Source: Chloroflexota bacterium (GTDB lineage Bacteria; Chloroflexota; Anaerolineae; B4-G1; SLSP01). Taken from it: DNA of 10,849 bases. Below, piece by piece: positions 4,518-10,849 of the stretch. The notes beneath the pieces were generated by a model. That model ran no database searches. It saw only the letters and a list, made by a program, of their open reading frames with translations, and was not told the DNA's origin. Positions within the stretch are counted from its first letter, which is position 1. Every line of letters begins with the position of its first letter. The stretch is taken from NCBI GenBank assembly GCA_012798275.1, contig JAAZNO010000596.1:1-10849 (forward strand), given 5' to 3'. A program made the translations under genes and the position numbers.

Positions 4518-5390
4518 TTGCCGGAATTACCGGAAGTCGAAACCATCGCGCGCCAGCTGCGCCCACAGCTGCTTCAACGCCGCTTCGAGCGCGTGGACAT
4601 CCTCTGGGCGCGCCTCGTGGATCGGCCCTCGGCGATGGAATTCAGCCGCGCCCTGCAGGGAGCTACTGTCGAGGCCATCGGGCGACGAGGGAAATTCCTC
4701 AGCTTCGGCTTGAATACTGGCCAGACCTGGCTGGTGCATCTGCGGATGACGGGGAAATTTCGCCTCTGGAACGCCGCTGCGCCTGCCGAAGAGGATCCGC
4801 ACGTGCGCGCACGCTTTCGGCTGGATGACAGCACCCGGCTGGATTACAGCGACTCAAGGAAATTCGGACGGTTCTATCTGGTAGACGACCCCCAAACCGT
4901 CACCGGCGCCCTGGGACCTGAACCGCTCAGCCCGGACTTCACCCCGGCGTGGTTCAGCGCGGCCCTGGCCGGTCGGCGCGGCGAGATCAAACGCCTGTTG
5001 CTCGATCAAAGCTTTCTTGCCGGCTTGGGCAACATTTATGTCAACGAAGCCCTCTGGCGCGCGGGCATCCATCCCCAGCGGGCCGCGCACACCCTCACCG
5101 CCGCCGAGATCACCCGTCTCCATGCGGCCATCGTGAGCGTCCTCAGCGAGGGCGTGGCGAATGGCGGCGCCACCCTGCCGGATCGCCAATACGTCTATCC
5201 CGACGGAGCCCTGGGCCAACAGCAGTTGCATCTGGCAGTCTACGACCGGGCGGGCGACCGCTGTCCCACCTGCGGCTACCCGCTCGAACGCATCGTCCAG
5301 GCGCAACGCAGCACGTATTTCTGCCCCGTCTGTCAACCTCTCTCCCACCCTTCCGACGCTCCCCAGCCCCCGGAAGAGGAGCAAGGCTGA
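4518..5390 (+). CDS. Formamidopyrimidine-DNA glycosylase (Fpg/MutM)
   Basis: The enzyme excises 8-oxoguanine and formamidopyrimidines from DNA and cuts the abasic site. The TTG start is required: it gives Met-Pro-Glu-Leu-Pro-Glu-Val-Glu, and after Met removal Pro becomes the N-terminal catalytic nucleophile with Glu beside it. Other family features, numbered with Met as 1, are Lys59 (GRRGKF), the lesion-probing HLRMTG and DSRKFGRF segments, the helix-two-turn-helix around QSFLAGLGNIYVNEAL, and the zinc finger Cys249, Cys252, Cys269 and Cys272 with its arginine (QRSTYF). The protein has 290 residues; an 18-residue Pro/Glu-rich tail after the zinc finger makes it a little longer than E. coli Fpg. 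It shares its 68-base leader with the encapsulin cargo gene. A gene follows after 58 bases with no terminator between, so it is probably the first gene of an operon. Confidence 0.96.
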   Translation: MPELPEVETIARQLRPQLLQRRFERVDILWARLVDRPSAMEFSRALQGATVEAIGRRGKFLSFGLNTGQTWLVHLRMTGKFRLWNAAAPAEEDPHVRARFRLDDSTRLDYSDSRKFGRFYLVDDPQTVTGALGPEPLSPDFTPAWFSAALAGRRGEIKRLLLDQSFLAGLGNIYVNEALWRAGIHPQRAAHTLTAAEITRLHAAIVSVLSEGVANGGATLPDRQYVYPDGALGQQQLHLAVYDRAGDRCPTCGYPLERIVQAQRSTYFCPVCQPLSHPSDAPQPPEEEQG

Positions 5391-5448
5391 CGGTAACCCA
5401 CCCGGCGTTCACACAGAATTCCAATTCGCTTTACGAAAGGAGGAACCC

Positions 5449-6462
5449 ATGAACTTCTTGCAGAATCCCAACTTCGATGAGGGCCACCATCATCAGGACA
5501 ACATCACCGAAATCGTCGTGCCCGACGGTTGGCGGCTCTACTGGCTGGATAACGTCATCTTTCCGGGCAGCGCCAGCCCGGCCTATCGCCCCGAATCCAC
5601 CGTCTGGTGGATCTATCACGCGCCGGAAGTGGAGAAACCGCTCTTCTTCCTCACCGGCGATTTTTGCTGGAAGGTTTTCAAGGCCTTTGCGCCGCTGTAC
5701 TTCGCCGTGACGCAGACGGTGACCGGCCTGACACCGGGCCAGCGCTACCGCTTCACCGCCAAAGTCTTCCCCGACATCGTCGAGGAATACAGTCCTACCG
5801 GCAAGATCTGGGCGCGGGATATTTGGGCCGCCGAGGCCCGCGCCGGCTGGAGCGCTCCCGACACGCCATGGCCCGAGGGCGCGGACGGCGACATCGCATG
5901 GACGGAGTGGTTCAACATCCACAACGGGAATTTCGCCTTCGGCCAGTACTGCGATGTCTGGGTGGAATTCGTCGCCCCGGAAGACGGCAGAGCGCAGGTC
6001 TGGCTCGAATGCAAAGCCAAATGGGGGTTCGCTAACAACTGGTTCATGGATGCGTTCACGCTGACAGAAGTCGCCAGTCCCCCGGAACCGGAACCGCAGC
6101 CGGAGCCCGAACCAGAACCCGAGCCGGAACTACCTTCGCCGCGCGGCAAACCGCGCGTGCAATACGAGCGCACCTACGTCCTGATGCCGTCCGACTGTCC
6201 CACGAGCTGGATGACGGCGGTAGCGCGGGTTGCCCTGCCCTTCCAGGTCACACTGGGCTTCTCGGCGGATGACGCCGGCATCGGCGATTTGGACTCGCGC
6301 ACCGTCATCGCCGTCGCCCCCAGTCACATCGGCACCGGCCTTACAGCAGCCTGGTATGCGGAAAACTACCCCGGCGTCACCTTCATCCCCCTGGAAGTGA
6401 ACTCCGCCATCGAACTGGAACAGCGCTTGTACGATCTGCTCGAGGGACGGGGAAACGGGTGA
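5449..6462 (+). CDS. Carbohydrate-binding-like protein with Pro-Glu linker and unknown C-terminal domain
   Basis: I chose the ATG at 5449, five bases after a strong aaaggagg, which gives 337 residues; the open frame extends back into mutM but that part is not used. Residues 1-208 look like a beta-sandwich carbohydrate-binding module: it opens NPNFDEG, continues with PDGWRLYW, has VTGLTPGQRYRFTAKV in the middle, and is rich in Trp and Tyr. A Pro-Glu repeat linker spans about 211-231. The C-terminal domain (about 235-337) contains GFSADDAGIGDLDSR followed by TVIAVAP and a YPGVTFIPL segment. I do not recognise this domain, but its alternating hydrophobic strands suggest an alpha/beta fold. There is no signal peptide, although such domains normally act outside the cell. 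It probably forms an operon with mutM upstream and the large M23/SH3 protein downstream (49-base gap). Confidence 0.75.
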   Translation: MNFLQNPNFDEGHHHQDNITEIVVPDGWRLYWLDNVIFPGSASPAYRPESTVWWIYHAPEVEKPLFFLTGDFCWKVFKAFAPLYFAVTQTVTGLTPGQRYRFTAKVFPDIVEEYSPTGKIWARDIWAAEARAGWSAPDTPWPEGADGDIAWTEWFNIHNGNFAFGQYCDVWVEFVAPEDGRAQVWLECKAKWGFANNWFMDAFTLTEVASPPEPEPQPEPEPEPEPELPSPRGKPRVQYERTYVLMPSDCPTSWMTAVARVALPFQVTLGFSADDAGIGDLDSRTVIAVAPSHIGTGLTAAWYAENYPGVTFIPLEVNSAIELEQRLYDLLEGRGNG

Positions 6463-6483
6463 ACGTGCGCACGTGGGCACGTG
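6463..6483. promoter_or_regulatory. Palindrome and gcacgtg direct repeat, operator-like
   Basis: acgtgcgcacgt (6463-6474) is a perfect 12-base palindrome. It overlaps gcacgtg at 6469-6475, which is repeated at 6477-6483 with a period of eight; each copy contains the palindrome cacgtg. The element lies immediately after one stop codon and 11 bases before the ribosome binding site of the next gene. It may bind a regulator or form a small mRNA hairpin. Confidence 0.35.
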
Positions 6484-6511
6484 TTTATTTTCAAAGGAGG
6501 AGGCAACCCTC

Positions 6512-9181
6512 ATGGCCTTTCGACTGCGCTGGCCTACCCAGCATGGAACGATTACGCAAGCCTTTGGAGTGAATCCCCAGTTCTACAACAAATTCGGCCT
6601 TCCCGGACATGAGGGCCTCGATTTCATGGCCCCCATGGGAAGCGAAATTTACGCCGGCGCCGACGGCTTTGTGAGCGACGTGCGGCTCGACGGCAACGCC
6701 AATCCCCTGCAACTGCCTTACGGCAATCAGGTCCGCGTGGAGCACAACGACGGCTTCGAGACGATCTACGCGCATCTCGAACAGGTCGTCGTGGTGCGTG
6801 GACAATTCGTCCGCGCCGGACAGCTCATCGCGCTGGCAGATGACACGGGCAACTCCACCGGCTCCCATCTGCACCTCACGCTGAAGCAAAAGGGCGCGAC
6901 CCAGGCGGGACAGACGACCTATCCGCACGACATCATCGACCCCACGCCCTACCTCACTCCCTTTCAGCCCGGCGGGGTGGAACCGACGCCTCCCGCCCAG
7001 CCCACCCTCTACGTCACCGTAGACAGCCCGGAGCTGGGCTACCTCAACGTCCGCAAGGCCCCTTACGCCAGCGCGGAGCTGCTGGGGCAGGTAGATCATG
7101 GGGCGCGTCTGGGCATCCTCGAAGATGCCGACCTGGCGCAGGCCAAGATCGGCCAGTACGGGCAGTGGTTGTGGATTCGAACGCCCGACGATCGAGTAGG
7201 CTACGTCGCCGCCTGGTATGTGAAACTCGCAGCGACGCCGACCCCCACCCCGCCTCCGACCGTGCTTTTTGTCGTGGTAGAGAGCCCCGAGGTCCCCCTC
7301 AAACTGCGCCAGGGACCGGGCGTGTCCTACGCCATCATCGCGGAGCTGCCCCATGCAACGCGGCTCAAAGCGCTGGAAGCCGAAGCCGTCGTGAAGCAGA
7401 AAGTCGGCCAGCAGGGACAATGGCTGAACGTGCAGGCGCCCAACGGCCAACAGGGATACGTCGCCGCCTGGTACATCAAACTGCAGACCCCCGACGCTGT
7501 GCCCATCGTCCCCCAGCCGACGGAAGGACCGGTGACCCACATCATCGTGGAAAGCCCCGACGCGGGCCTGCGCGTCCGCCAGCAGCCGACGACGAGCGCC
7601 GCGCAGGTCTGGTGGGTGCCCCATGGCGCCGTGCTCGAAGTGCTGGAGGATCCCGCCGAAGCCGGCAAAAAAGTCGGGCAGCAAGACCAATGGATCCGCG
7701 TCCGCACCCCCTCACGGCACGAGGGGTTCGTGGCGGCGTGGTACGTGCGCGCGCCGCGCACGAGCGACACCCGCCGCCTGGCGACCGTCGCCGACCTGCC
7801 CAAGGGCCTCTCGCCGTACCTCTTCGGGATTCACGCCGCGCAGCTCAGCGACGACGCAGCCTTCCGCGACGGCCTCCGCGCGCTCTTCACGAGCAAGGGC
7901 AAAAAAGGCTGGGTCCTCTTCACCGAGTCGCTGGGACGGCATCCGGCCAACATCACACTGGATCAGAACCTCCGCAACCGGCTTTGGGACTGGGCGCAGC
8001 AGGGCTATGGCGTCATCATCCGGCTGAATCACGGCTATCATCCCAGCGGCACACTGCCCGTCTCTGCCGGCTACGACGATTTCGCCGCGACCTGCGCCCG
8101 GTGGGTGGAGCTGTATCTCAAGGCCGACAGCGCCACCAACACCCAGTACCAATGGACACTTCAGATCGGCAATGAGCAGAACAATCCCAGCGAGCATCCG
8201 GGGGATTACGGGCAGATCTTCGAGCACATCACGCCGGAGCGCTACGCGCAGGCCTTCAACAAAGTCTATGCCGCCATCAAAGCCGTCTTGCCCGGGGCGG
8301 TCGTCTGCCCCGGCGCAGTGGATCCCTACAACTCGACGCCGCTGCCGCTGCTTGGTCAGGCCCGTTGGCGTCCCCTCGACTATTTCCAGACCATGCTGGA
8401 CAACATCCCGGCGCTGGATGGCTTCATCCTGCACGCCTACACGCACGGCCCCGCGCTCGACGCGATCACTAACCTGGCCACCTTTGGGGATTCCCTGCTC
8501 AGCGACCATTACTTCGACTTCCAGACGTACCGGCTGTTCATGGAACGCATCCCGCTGAAGTGGCGCGATCTACCCGTCTACCTCACGGAGACCAATCATA
8601 TCTGCCGCCCGGGCGCCGCGCCGGCCTGCCTCCACGATCAGGGATGGGTGAACCAGAACACCGGCTGGGTGCGCGCCATGTACACCGAAATCCACCGCTG
8701 GAACCGGCAGCCCTACGCGCAGCAGATCCGTTGCGCCCTGCTCTATCGCTGGGATGGCGACGATTGGCGCATCGCCGATAAGCCCGGCGTCCAGGAGGAC
8801 TTCCGACAGGCGCTGGATAACGACTACCGCTGGCTGTTGCCTGAGCCGGAATTGCTCGCCCAGGCCGCCGTCGTCCCGGCGGCAGCCGCGCCGGTCGCTG
8901 CCCCGCAGCCCCCAGAGCGGACCCTCGTAGCGCCGGACAACCTCAAACGCATTTGGGGCATCGGTCCCAAGGCCGAGGTCGCGCTCAACGCCGCGGGCAT
9001 CTTCCTTTTCGAGCAGCTGGCGGCGCTCACTCCCGAGGCGCTTCTGGATCTCCTCGGCGAGACAGCGTTGCGCGTCCGCTACACCGCCACCTGGCCTGAG
9101 CAAGCGCGTCTGCTGGTCGAACAGCGTCACGACGAATGGCTCGACCTGCAACGCCGGTTGGGACGCGGTCGCCCGCGCTAA
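6512..9181 (+). CDS. Multi-domain M23 peptidase, three SH3 domains, clan A-like glycosidase and HhH
   Basis: This 889-residue protein is probably a cell-wall or polysaccharide-active enzyme. I chose the ATG at 6512 for the aaaggagg near 6494; an upstream in-frame GTG lies in the palindromic element. Residues 1-150 form an M23 (LytM) endopeptidase: His33 and Asp37 (HEGLD), His88 (YAHL), and His119/His121 (GSHLHL). Three bacterial SH3 domains follow (about 166-239, 251-324 and 342-415), each ending in a copy of (Y/F)VAAWY. Residues about 425-790 resemble a clan A glycoside hydrolase barrel, with Glu555 (GNEQN) as candidate acid/base and Glu693 (LTETN) as candidate nucleophile. After an Ala/Pro linker, residues 808-889 look like a helix-hairpin-helix module ([18 protein letters not shown]). 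No signal peptide or membrane segment is present. The glycosidase substrate is not evident. It sits at the end of the mutM unit. Confidence 0.85.
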   Translation: MAFRLRWPTQHGTITQAFGVNPQFYNKFGLPGHEGLDFMAPMGSEIYAGADGFVSDVRLDGNANPLQLPYGNQVRVEHNDGFETIYAHLEQVVVVRGQFVRAGQLIALADDTGNSTGSHLHLTLKQKGATQAGQTTYPHDIIDPTPYLTPFQPGGVEPTPPAQPTLYVTVDSPELGYLNVRKAPYASAELLGQVDHGARLGILEDADLAQAKIGQYGQWLWIRTPDDRVGYVAAWYVKLAATPTPTPPPTVLFVVVESPEVPLKLRQGPGVSYAIIAELPHATRLKALEAEAVVKQKVGQQGQWLNVQAPNGQQGYVAAWYIKLQTPDAVPIVPQPTEGPVTHIIVESPDAGLRVRQQPTTSAAQVWWVPHGAVLEVLEDPAEAGKKVGQQDQWIRVRTPSRHEGFVAAWYVRAPRTSDTRRLATVADLPKGLSPYLFGIHAAQLSDDAAFRDGLRALFTSKGKKGWVLFTESLGRHPANITLDQNLRNRLWDWAQQGYGVIIRLNHGYHPSGTLPVSAGYDDFAATCARWVELYLKADSATNTQYQWTLQIGNEQNNPSEHPGDYGQIFEHITPERYAQAFNKVYAAIKAVLPGAVVCPGAVDPYNSTPLPLLGQARWRPLDYFQTMLDNIPALDGFILHAYTHGPALDAITNLATFGDSLLSDHYFDFQTYRLFMERIPLKWRDLPVYLTETNHICRPGAAPACLHDQGWVNQNTGWVRAMYTEIHRWNRQPYAQQIRCALLYRWDGDDWRIADKPGVQEDFRQALDNDYRWLLPEPELLAQAAVVPAAAAPVAAPQPPERTLVAPDNLKRIWGIGPKAEVALNAAGIFLFEQLAALTPEALLDLLGETALRVRYTATWPEQARLLVEQRHDEWLDLQRRLGRGRPR

Positions 9182-9190
9182 CGCGGGGCC

Positions 9191-9218
9191 TTGCCCAGCC
9201 CGAATCTCATGTTAAAAT
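9191..9218 (+). promoter_or_regulatory. Promoter of trmD, apparently leaderless
   Basis: taaaat (9213-9218, five of six to the -10 consensus) lies 16 bases after ttgccc (9191-9196, four of six). The expected start, about seven bases after the -10 box, falls at or beside the trmD ATG (9226). No useful Shine-Dalgarno lies in between: aagg at 9219-9222 is only three bases from the ATG. Confidence 0.6.
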
Positions 9219-9225
9219 AAGGCTG

Positions 9226-9975
9226 ATGCGCATAGATGTCCTGACTCTGTTCCCGGCGATGTTTTTAGGCCCGCTGCAGGAGAGCATTCTGAAGCGCGCT
9301 CAGGAACGGGGCCAGCTCACCCTGGTGATCCATCCCTTGCGAGACTATGCCCTGGACCGGCATCAGCTGACCGATGACACGCCCTACGGCGGCGGCGAGG
9401 GGATGCTGCTCAAGCCCGAACCCATCGTCCGCGCGGTGACGGCGCTGCGAGGGACCCAGGAGTTCCCGGTGGTGTTGTTAAGCCCGCAAGGGCGGCTCCT
9501 GGATCAGACAGTGGTTCAGGCGCTCGCGCAGCAGTCGCGGTTGCTGCTGATCTGCGGGCATTACGAGGGCTTCGACGAGCGGGTGCGTGACCTTCTGCAT
9601 CCCGATGAGATTTCCATCGGCGATTTCGTGCTCACCGGCGGCGAGCTGCCCGCCATGGTGCTCATTGACGCCGTGGCCAGATGGATCCCGGGCGTGCTCG
9701 GCGATGCCGAAAGCGCCCGGCAGGACTCGTTCGCCGACGGCTTGCTGGAAGGGCCGCAATACACACGCCCGCCGAGCTTCGGCGGCCTCGAGGTTCCCGC
9801 GGTGCTACGTTCGGGCCATCATGCCGCGATCGCCCGCTGGCGGCGGCAAGAGGCGCTTCGCCGCACCCGGCTCCGGCGACCGGAATTGCTCGCGCGGGCA
9901 ACTCTGACCGCCGGGGATCGCCAGTTTCTGGCCCAGCTGGAAGCCGCCGGGCCCCAAACGTCGGAACAAGGATAA
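9226..9975 (+). CDS. tRNA (guanine-N1)-methyltransferase TrmD
   Basis: The enzyme methylates N1 of G37, next to the anticodon, using S-adenosylmethionine, which prevents +1 frameshifting. The start at 9226 gives the conserved [10 protein letters not shown]. The protein is 249 residues, the normal length. Knot-fold SAM-site motifs are intact: [17 protein letters not shown] (50-66), [17 protein letters not shown] (110-120) and [19 protein letters not shown] (130-148). The residues matching the catalytic Arg154 and Asp169 of the E. coli enzyme are present as Arg152 (RWIPG) and Asp167 (QDSF). It seems to be transcribed leaderless from the promoter at 9191-9218. It is not with rpsP, rimM and rplS, its usual partners in many bacteria. 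An ECF sigma factor gene follows after three bases, so the two are probably co-transcribed. Confidence 0.97.
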   Translation: MRIDVLTLFPAMFLGPLQESILKRAQERGQLTLVIHPLRDYALDRHQLTDDTPYGGGEGMLLKPEPIVRAVTALRGTQEFPVVLLSPQGRLLDQTVVQALAQQSRLLLICGHYEGFDERVRDLLHPDEISIGDFVLTGGELPAMVLIDAVARWIPGVLGDAESARQDSFADGLLEGPQYTRPPSFGGLEVPAVLRSGHHAAIARWRRQEALRRTRLRRPELLARATLTAGDRQFLAQLEAAGPQTSEQG

Positions 9976-9978
9976 GAC

Positions 9979-10551
9979 ATGGAAACCTCCCTGGTAGAAC
10001 AGCTTCAGCGAGGCGACTTGAATGCCCTTGGGGAGCTCTACGAGCGGTACAAAGACCTGGTCTACCGTGTCGCTCTGGCTGCCACACGCGACCATCGCGC
10101 CGCTGAAGACATCCTCCAGGAATGCTTCGTGCGCCTCTACACCTACGCCAGGACCATTGACCCTCACCGCCCCCTCGAACCGTGGCTGTACCGCGTCACA
10201 CTCAACCTGGTCTACGATTGGTCCGCCAAAATCCGCTGGGCGCAGCCGATCGAAGACTTGCTGGAATGGCTGTCGGGCTTGCCGGCCATGTTCCCGGCGC
10301 CCGATCATCGCACCGAAGAGCGGGAAACTGCCGCCCTGATCCGCGAGGTCATCGCTGACCTCCCCTCCTCACACCGGGCCGTCGTGGTGCTCTTCTACAT
10401 CGAAGAGCTGCCCCTCGACGAAATCGCGCGAATTCTGGATCTGCCGGTAGGGACCGTGAAGTCACGCCTGCACTACGCGCGCGAGCGCCTGCGGGAAGCG
10501 CTCATCCAACGTCAGCGGCCCGTGCCCGAACTCCAATATGAGTTCACATGA
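9979..10551 (+). CDS. ECF-family RNA polymerase sigma factor
   Basis: A 190-residue alternative sigma factor that would direct RNA polymerase to a stress or envelope regulon. Region 2 (about 17-86) has LGELYERYKDLVYRVAL, the RAAEDILQECFVRLY segment for core binding, and PLEPWLYRVTLNLVYD for -10 recognition. A 30-residue linker leads to region 4 (about 119-174) with DLPSSHRAVVVLFYIEELPL and the helix-turn-helix EIARILDLPVGTVKSRLHYA. The C-terminus has only a short tail, so there is no fused anti-sigma or SnoaL-like domain. aagga (9968-9972) lies six bases before the ATG, and the gene starts three bases after trmD ends. No typical anti-sigma gene follows directly; the next gene encodes a lipoprotein. 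Confidence 0.95.
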   Translation: METSLVEQLQRGDLNALGELYERYKDLVYRVALAATRDHRAAEDILQECFVRLYTYARTIDPHRPLEPWLYRVTLNLVYDWSAKIRWAQPIEDLLEWLSGLPAMFPAPDHRTEERETAALIREVIADLPSSHRAVVVLFYIEELPLDEIARILDLPVGTVKSRLHYARERLREALIQRQRPVPELQYEFT

Positions 10552-10626
10552 CGCCCCGGCAGTGAGGCGCTCACCTGGCTGAGGCCCCCTGCCATGCTTC
10601 CCCATATCTTGCTTCAGGAGTCCTGC

Positions 10627-10849
10627 ATGAGAAAAAGAAAGTGGTGGGGTTCTCTGGTCCCGCTGTTGATCTGGGGTCTGCTGGCCAGCTGTACAAATCT
10701 TCCGACGACAAGTCCGCTCCTCACCCCACCGGCGGGAACAGCCACCGCCGGCGTCACCGTGGAAGCGTCCGCCACGGCGACCCCCACTGCCACCGCGACG
10801 CCGACGCCTACCGCGCCCCCCACGCCCACCCCTCCGCCGCCCACAACCC
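10627..10849 (+). CDS. Lipoprotein with Thr/Pro-rich stalk, 3' end missing
   Basis: An open frame starts at ATG 10627, six bases after caggag (10615-10620), and runs off the window without a stop; 74 complete codons are visible. It begins with MRKRKWW, a hydrophobic stretch, and a lipobox Leu19-Ala20-Ser21-Cys22, so Cys22 is probably lipidated and the protein anchored on the outer face of the membrane. After that come about 50 residues rich in Thr, Pro and Ala (ATPTATATPTPTAPP), a flexible stalk typical of surface proteins. The functional domain lies beyond the window and cannot be named. The gene begins 75 bases after the sigma factor gene with no terminator between, so it may share its operon or regulon. 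Confidence 0.78.
   Translation, partial: MRKRKWWGSLVPLLIWGLLASCTNLPTTSPLLTPPAGTATAGVTVEASATATPTATATPTPTAPPTPTPPPPTT

Noticed and set aside
5161..5448. N-terminal extension of the carbohydrate-binding-like protein back into mutM
   Set aside because: The extension overlaps the mutM zinc finger in another frame, and the ATG at 5449 has a strong ribosome binding site.
6491..7690. A 399-codon open frame on the minus strand
   Set aside because: It lies wholly opposite the M23/SH3 gene, whose domains are unmistakable. It has no ribosome binding site or family likeness, and long antisense frames are expected at this G+C content.
7712..8509. A 265-codon minus-strand frame and a 336-codon + strand frame (7165-8175)
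   Set aside because: Both are shadows of the 889-residue gene. Their translations are low-complexity and rich in Arg, Ala and Pro, without motifs.
9136..9225. Upstream extension of trmD by 30 codons
   Set aside because: TrmD proteins begin at the [10 protein letters not shown] segment, and the extension overlaps the end of the previous gene and the promoter.
10614..10844. Minus-strand frame with Val-Gly-Val repeats
   Set aside because: The repeats are the complement of the Thr/Pro-rich stalk codons of the lipoprotein, which has a ribosome binding site and a lipobox.

Overview
The window is about 60% G+C by eye and comes from a bacterium, most likely a member of the Chloroflexota (Anaerolineae/Caldilineae-like). 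That placement is inferred from the gene mix: multi-domain SH3/M23/glycosidase proteins, a lipoprotein with a Thr/Pro-rich stalk, and trmD standing apart from rpsP/rimM/rplS. There is no marker gene that would prove it. Every confident gene is on the + strand. I see no tRNA, rRNA, CRISPR array, transposase or phage module.

Layout. 1-306 is non-coding and holds tandem hairpins and a short direct repeat. 307-522 encodes a 71-residue membrane protein. 615-1091 is a secreted two-LysM protein behind its own promoter. 1172-1567 is a superoxide reductase followed by a strong terminator. 1738-3500 is a two-gene encapsulin operon: a 318-residue protein made of two complete ferritin-like di-iron domains and ending in an encapsulin targeting peptide, then a family 1 encapsulin shell gene that overlaps it by one base. 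A strong terminator closes the operon. 3840-4319 is a stand-alone rubrerythrin-like di-iron protein with its own promoter. 4518-9181 looks like one transcription unit: mutM (fpg), a carbohydrate-binding-like protein with a Pro-Glu linker, and an 889-residue M23 peptidase/SH3/glycosidase/HhH protein. 9226-10849 is trmD (apparently leaderless), an ECF sigma factor, and the start of a lipoprotein that runs off the window.

How the genes fit together. 1172-4319 reads as an oxygen and iron defence island. Superoxide reductase turns superoxide into peroxide. The tandem ferritin would use peroxide or O2 to oxidise Fe(II) inside an encapsulin shell. The rubrerythrin-like protein adds peroxide or iron handling in the cytosol, and MutM next door repairs 8-oxoguanine. 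The most notable item is the cargo: a fused, duplicated ferritin-like protein with two intact di-iron sites and a classical targeting tail, rather than the short encapsulated-ferritin or IMEF cargoes usually described.

A second notable signal is a 68-base block found twice without gaps (1666-1733 and 4444-4511, 53/68 identical by hand count). Each copy ends in the Shine-Dalgarno sequence of a gene, one for the encapsulin cargo and one for mutM, and each can form the same 11-bp stem.
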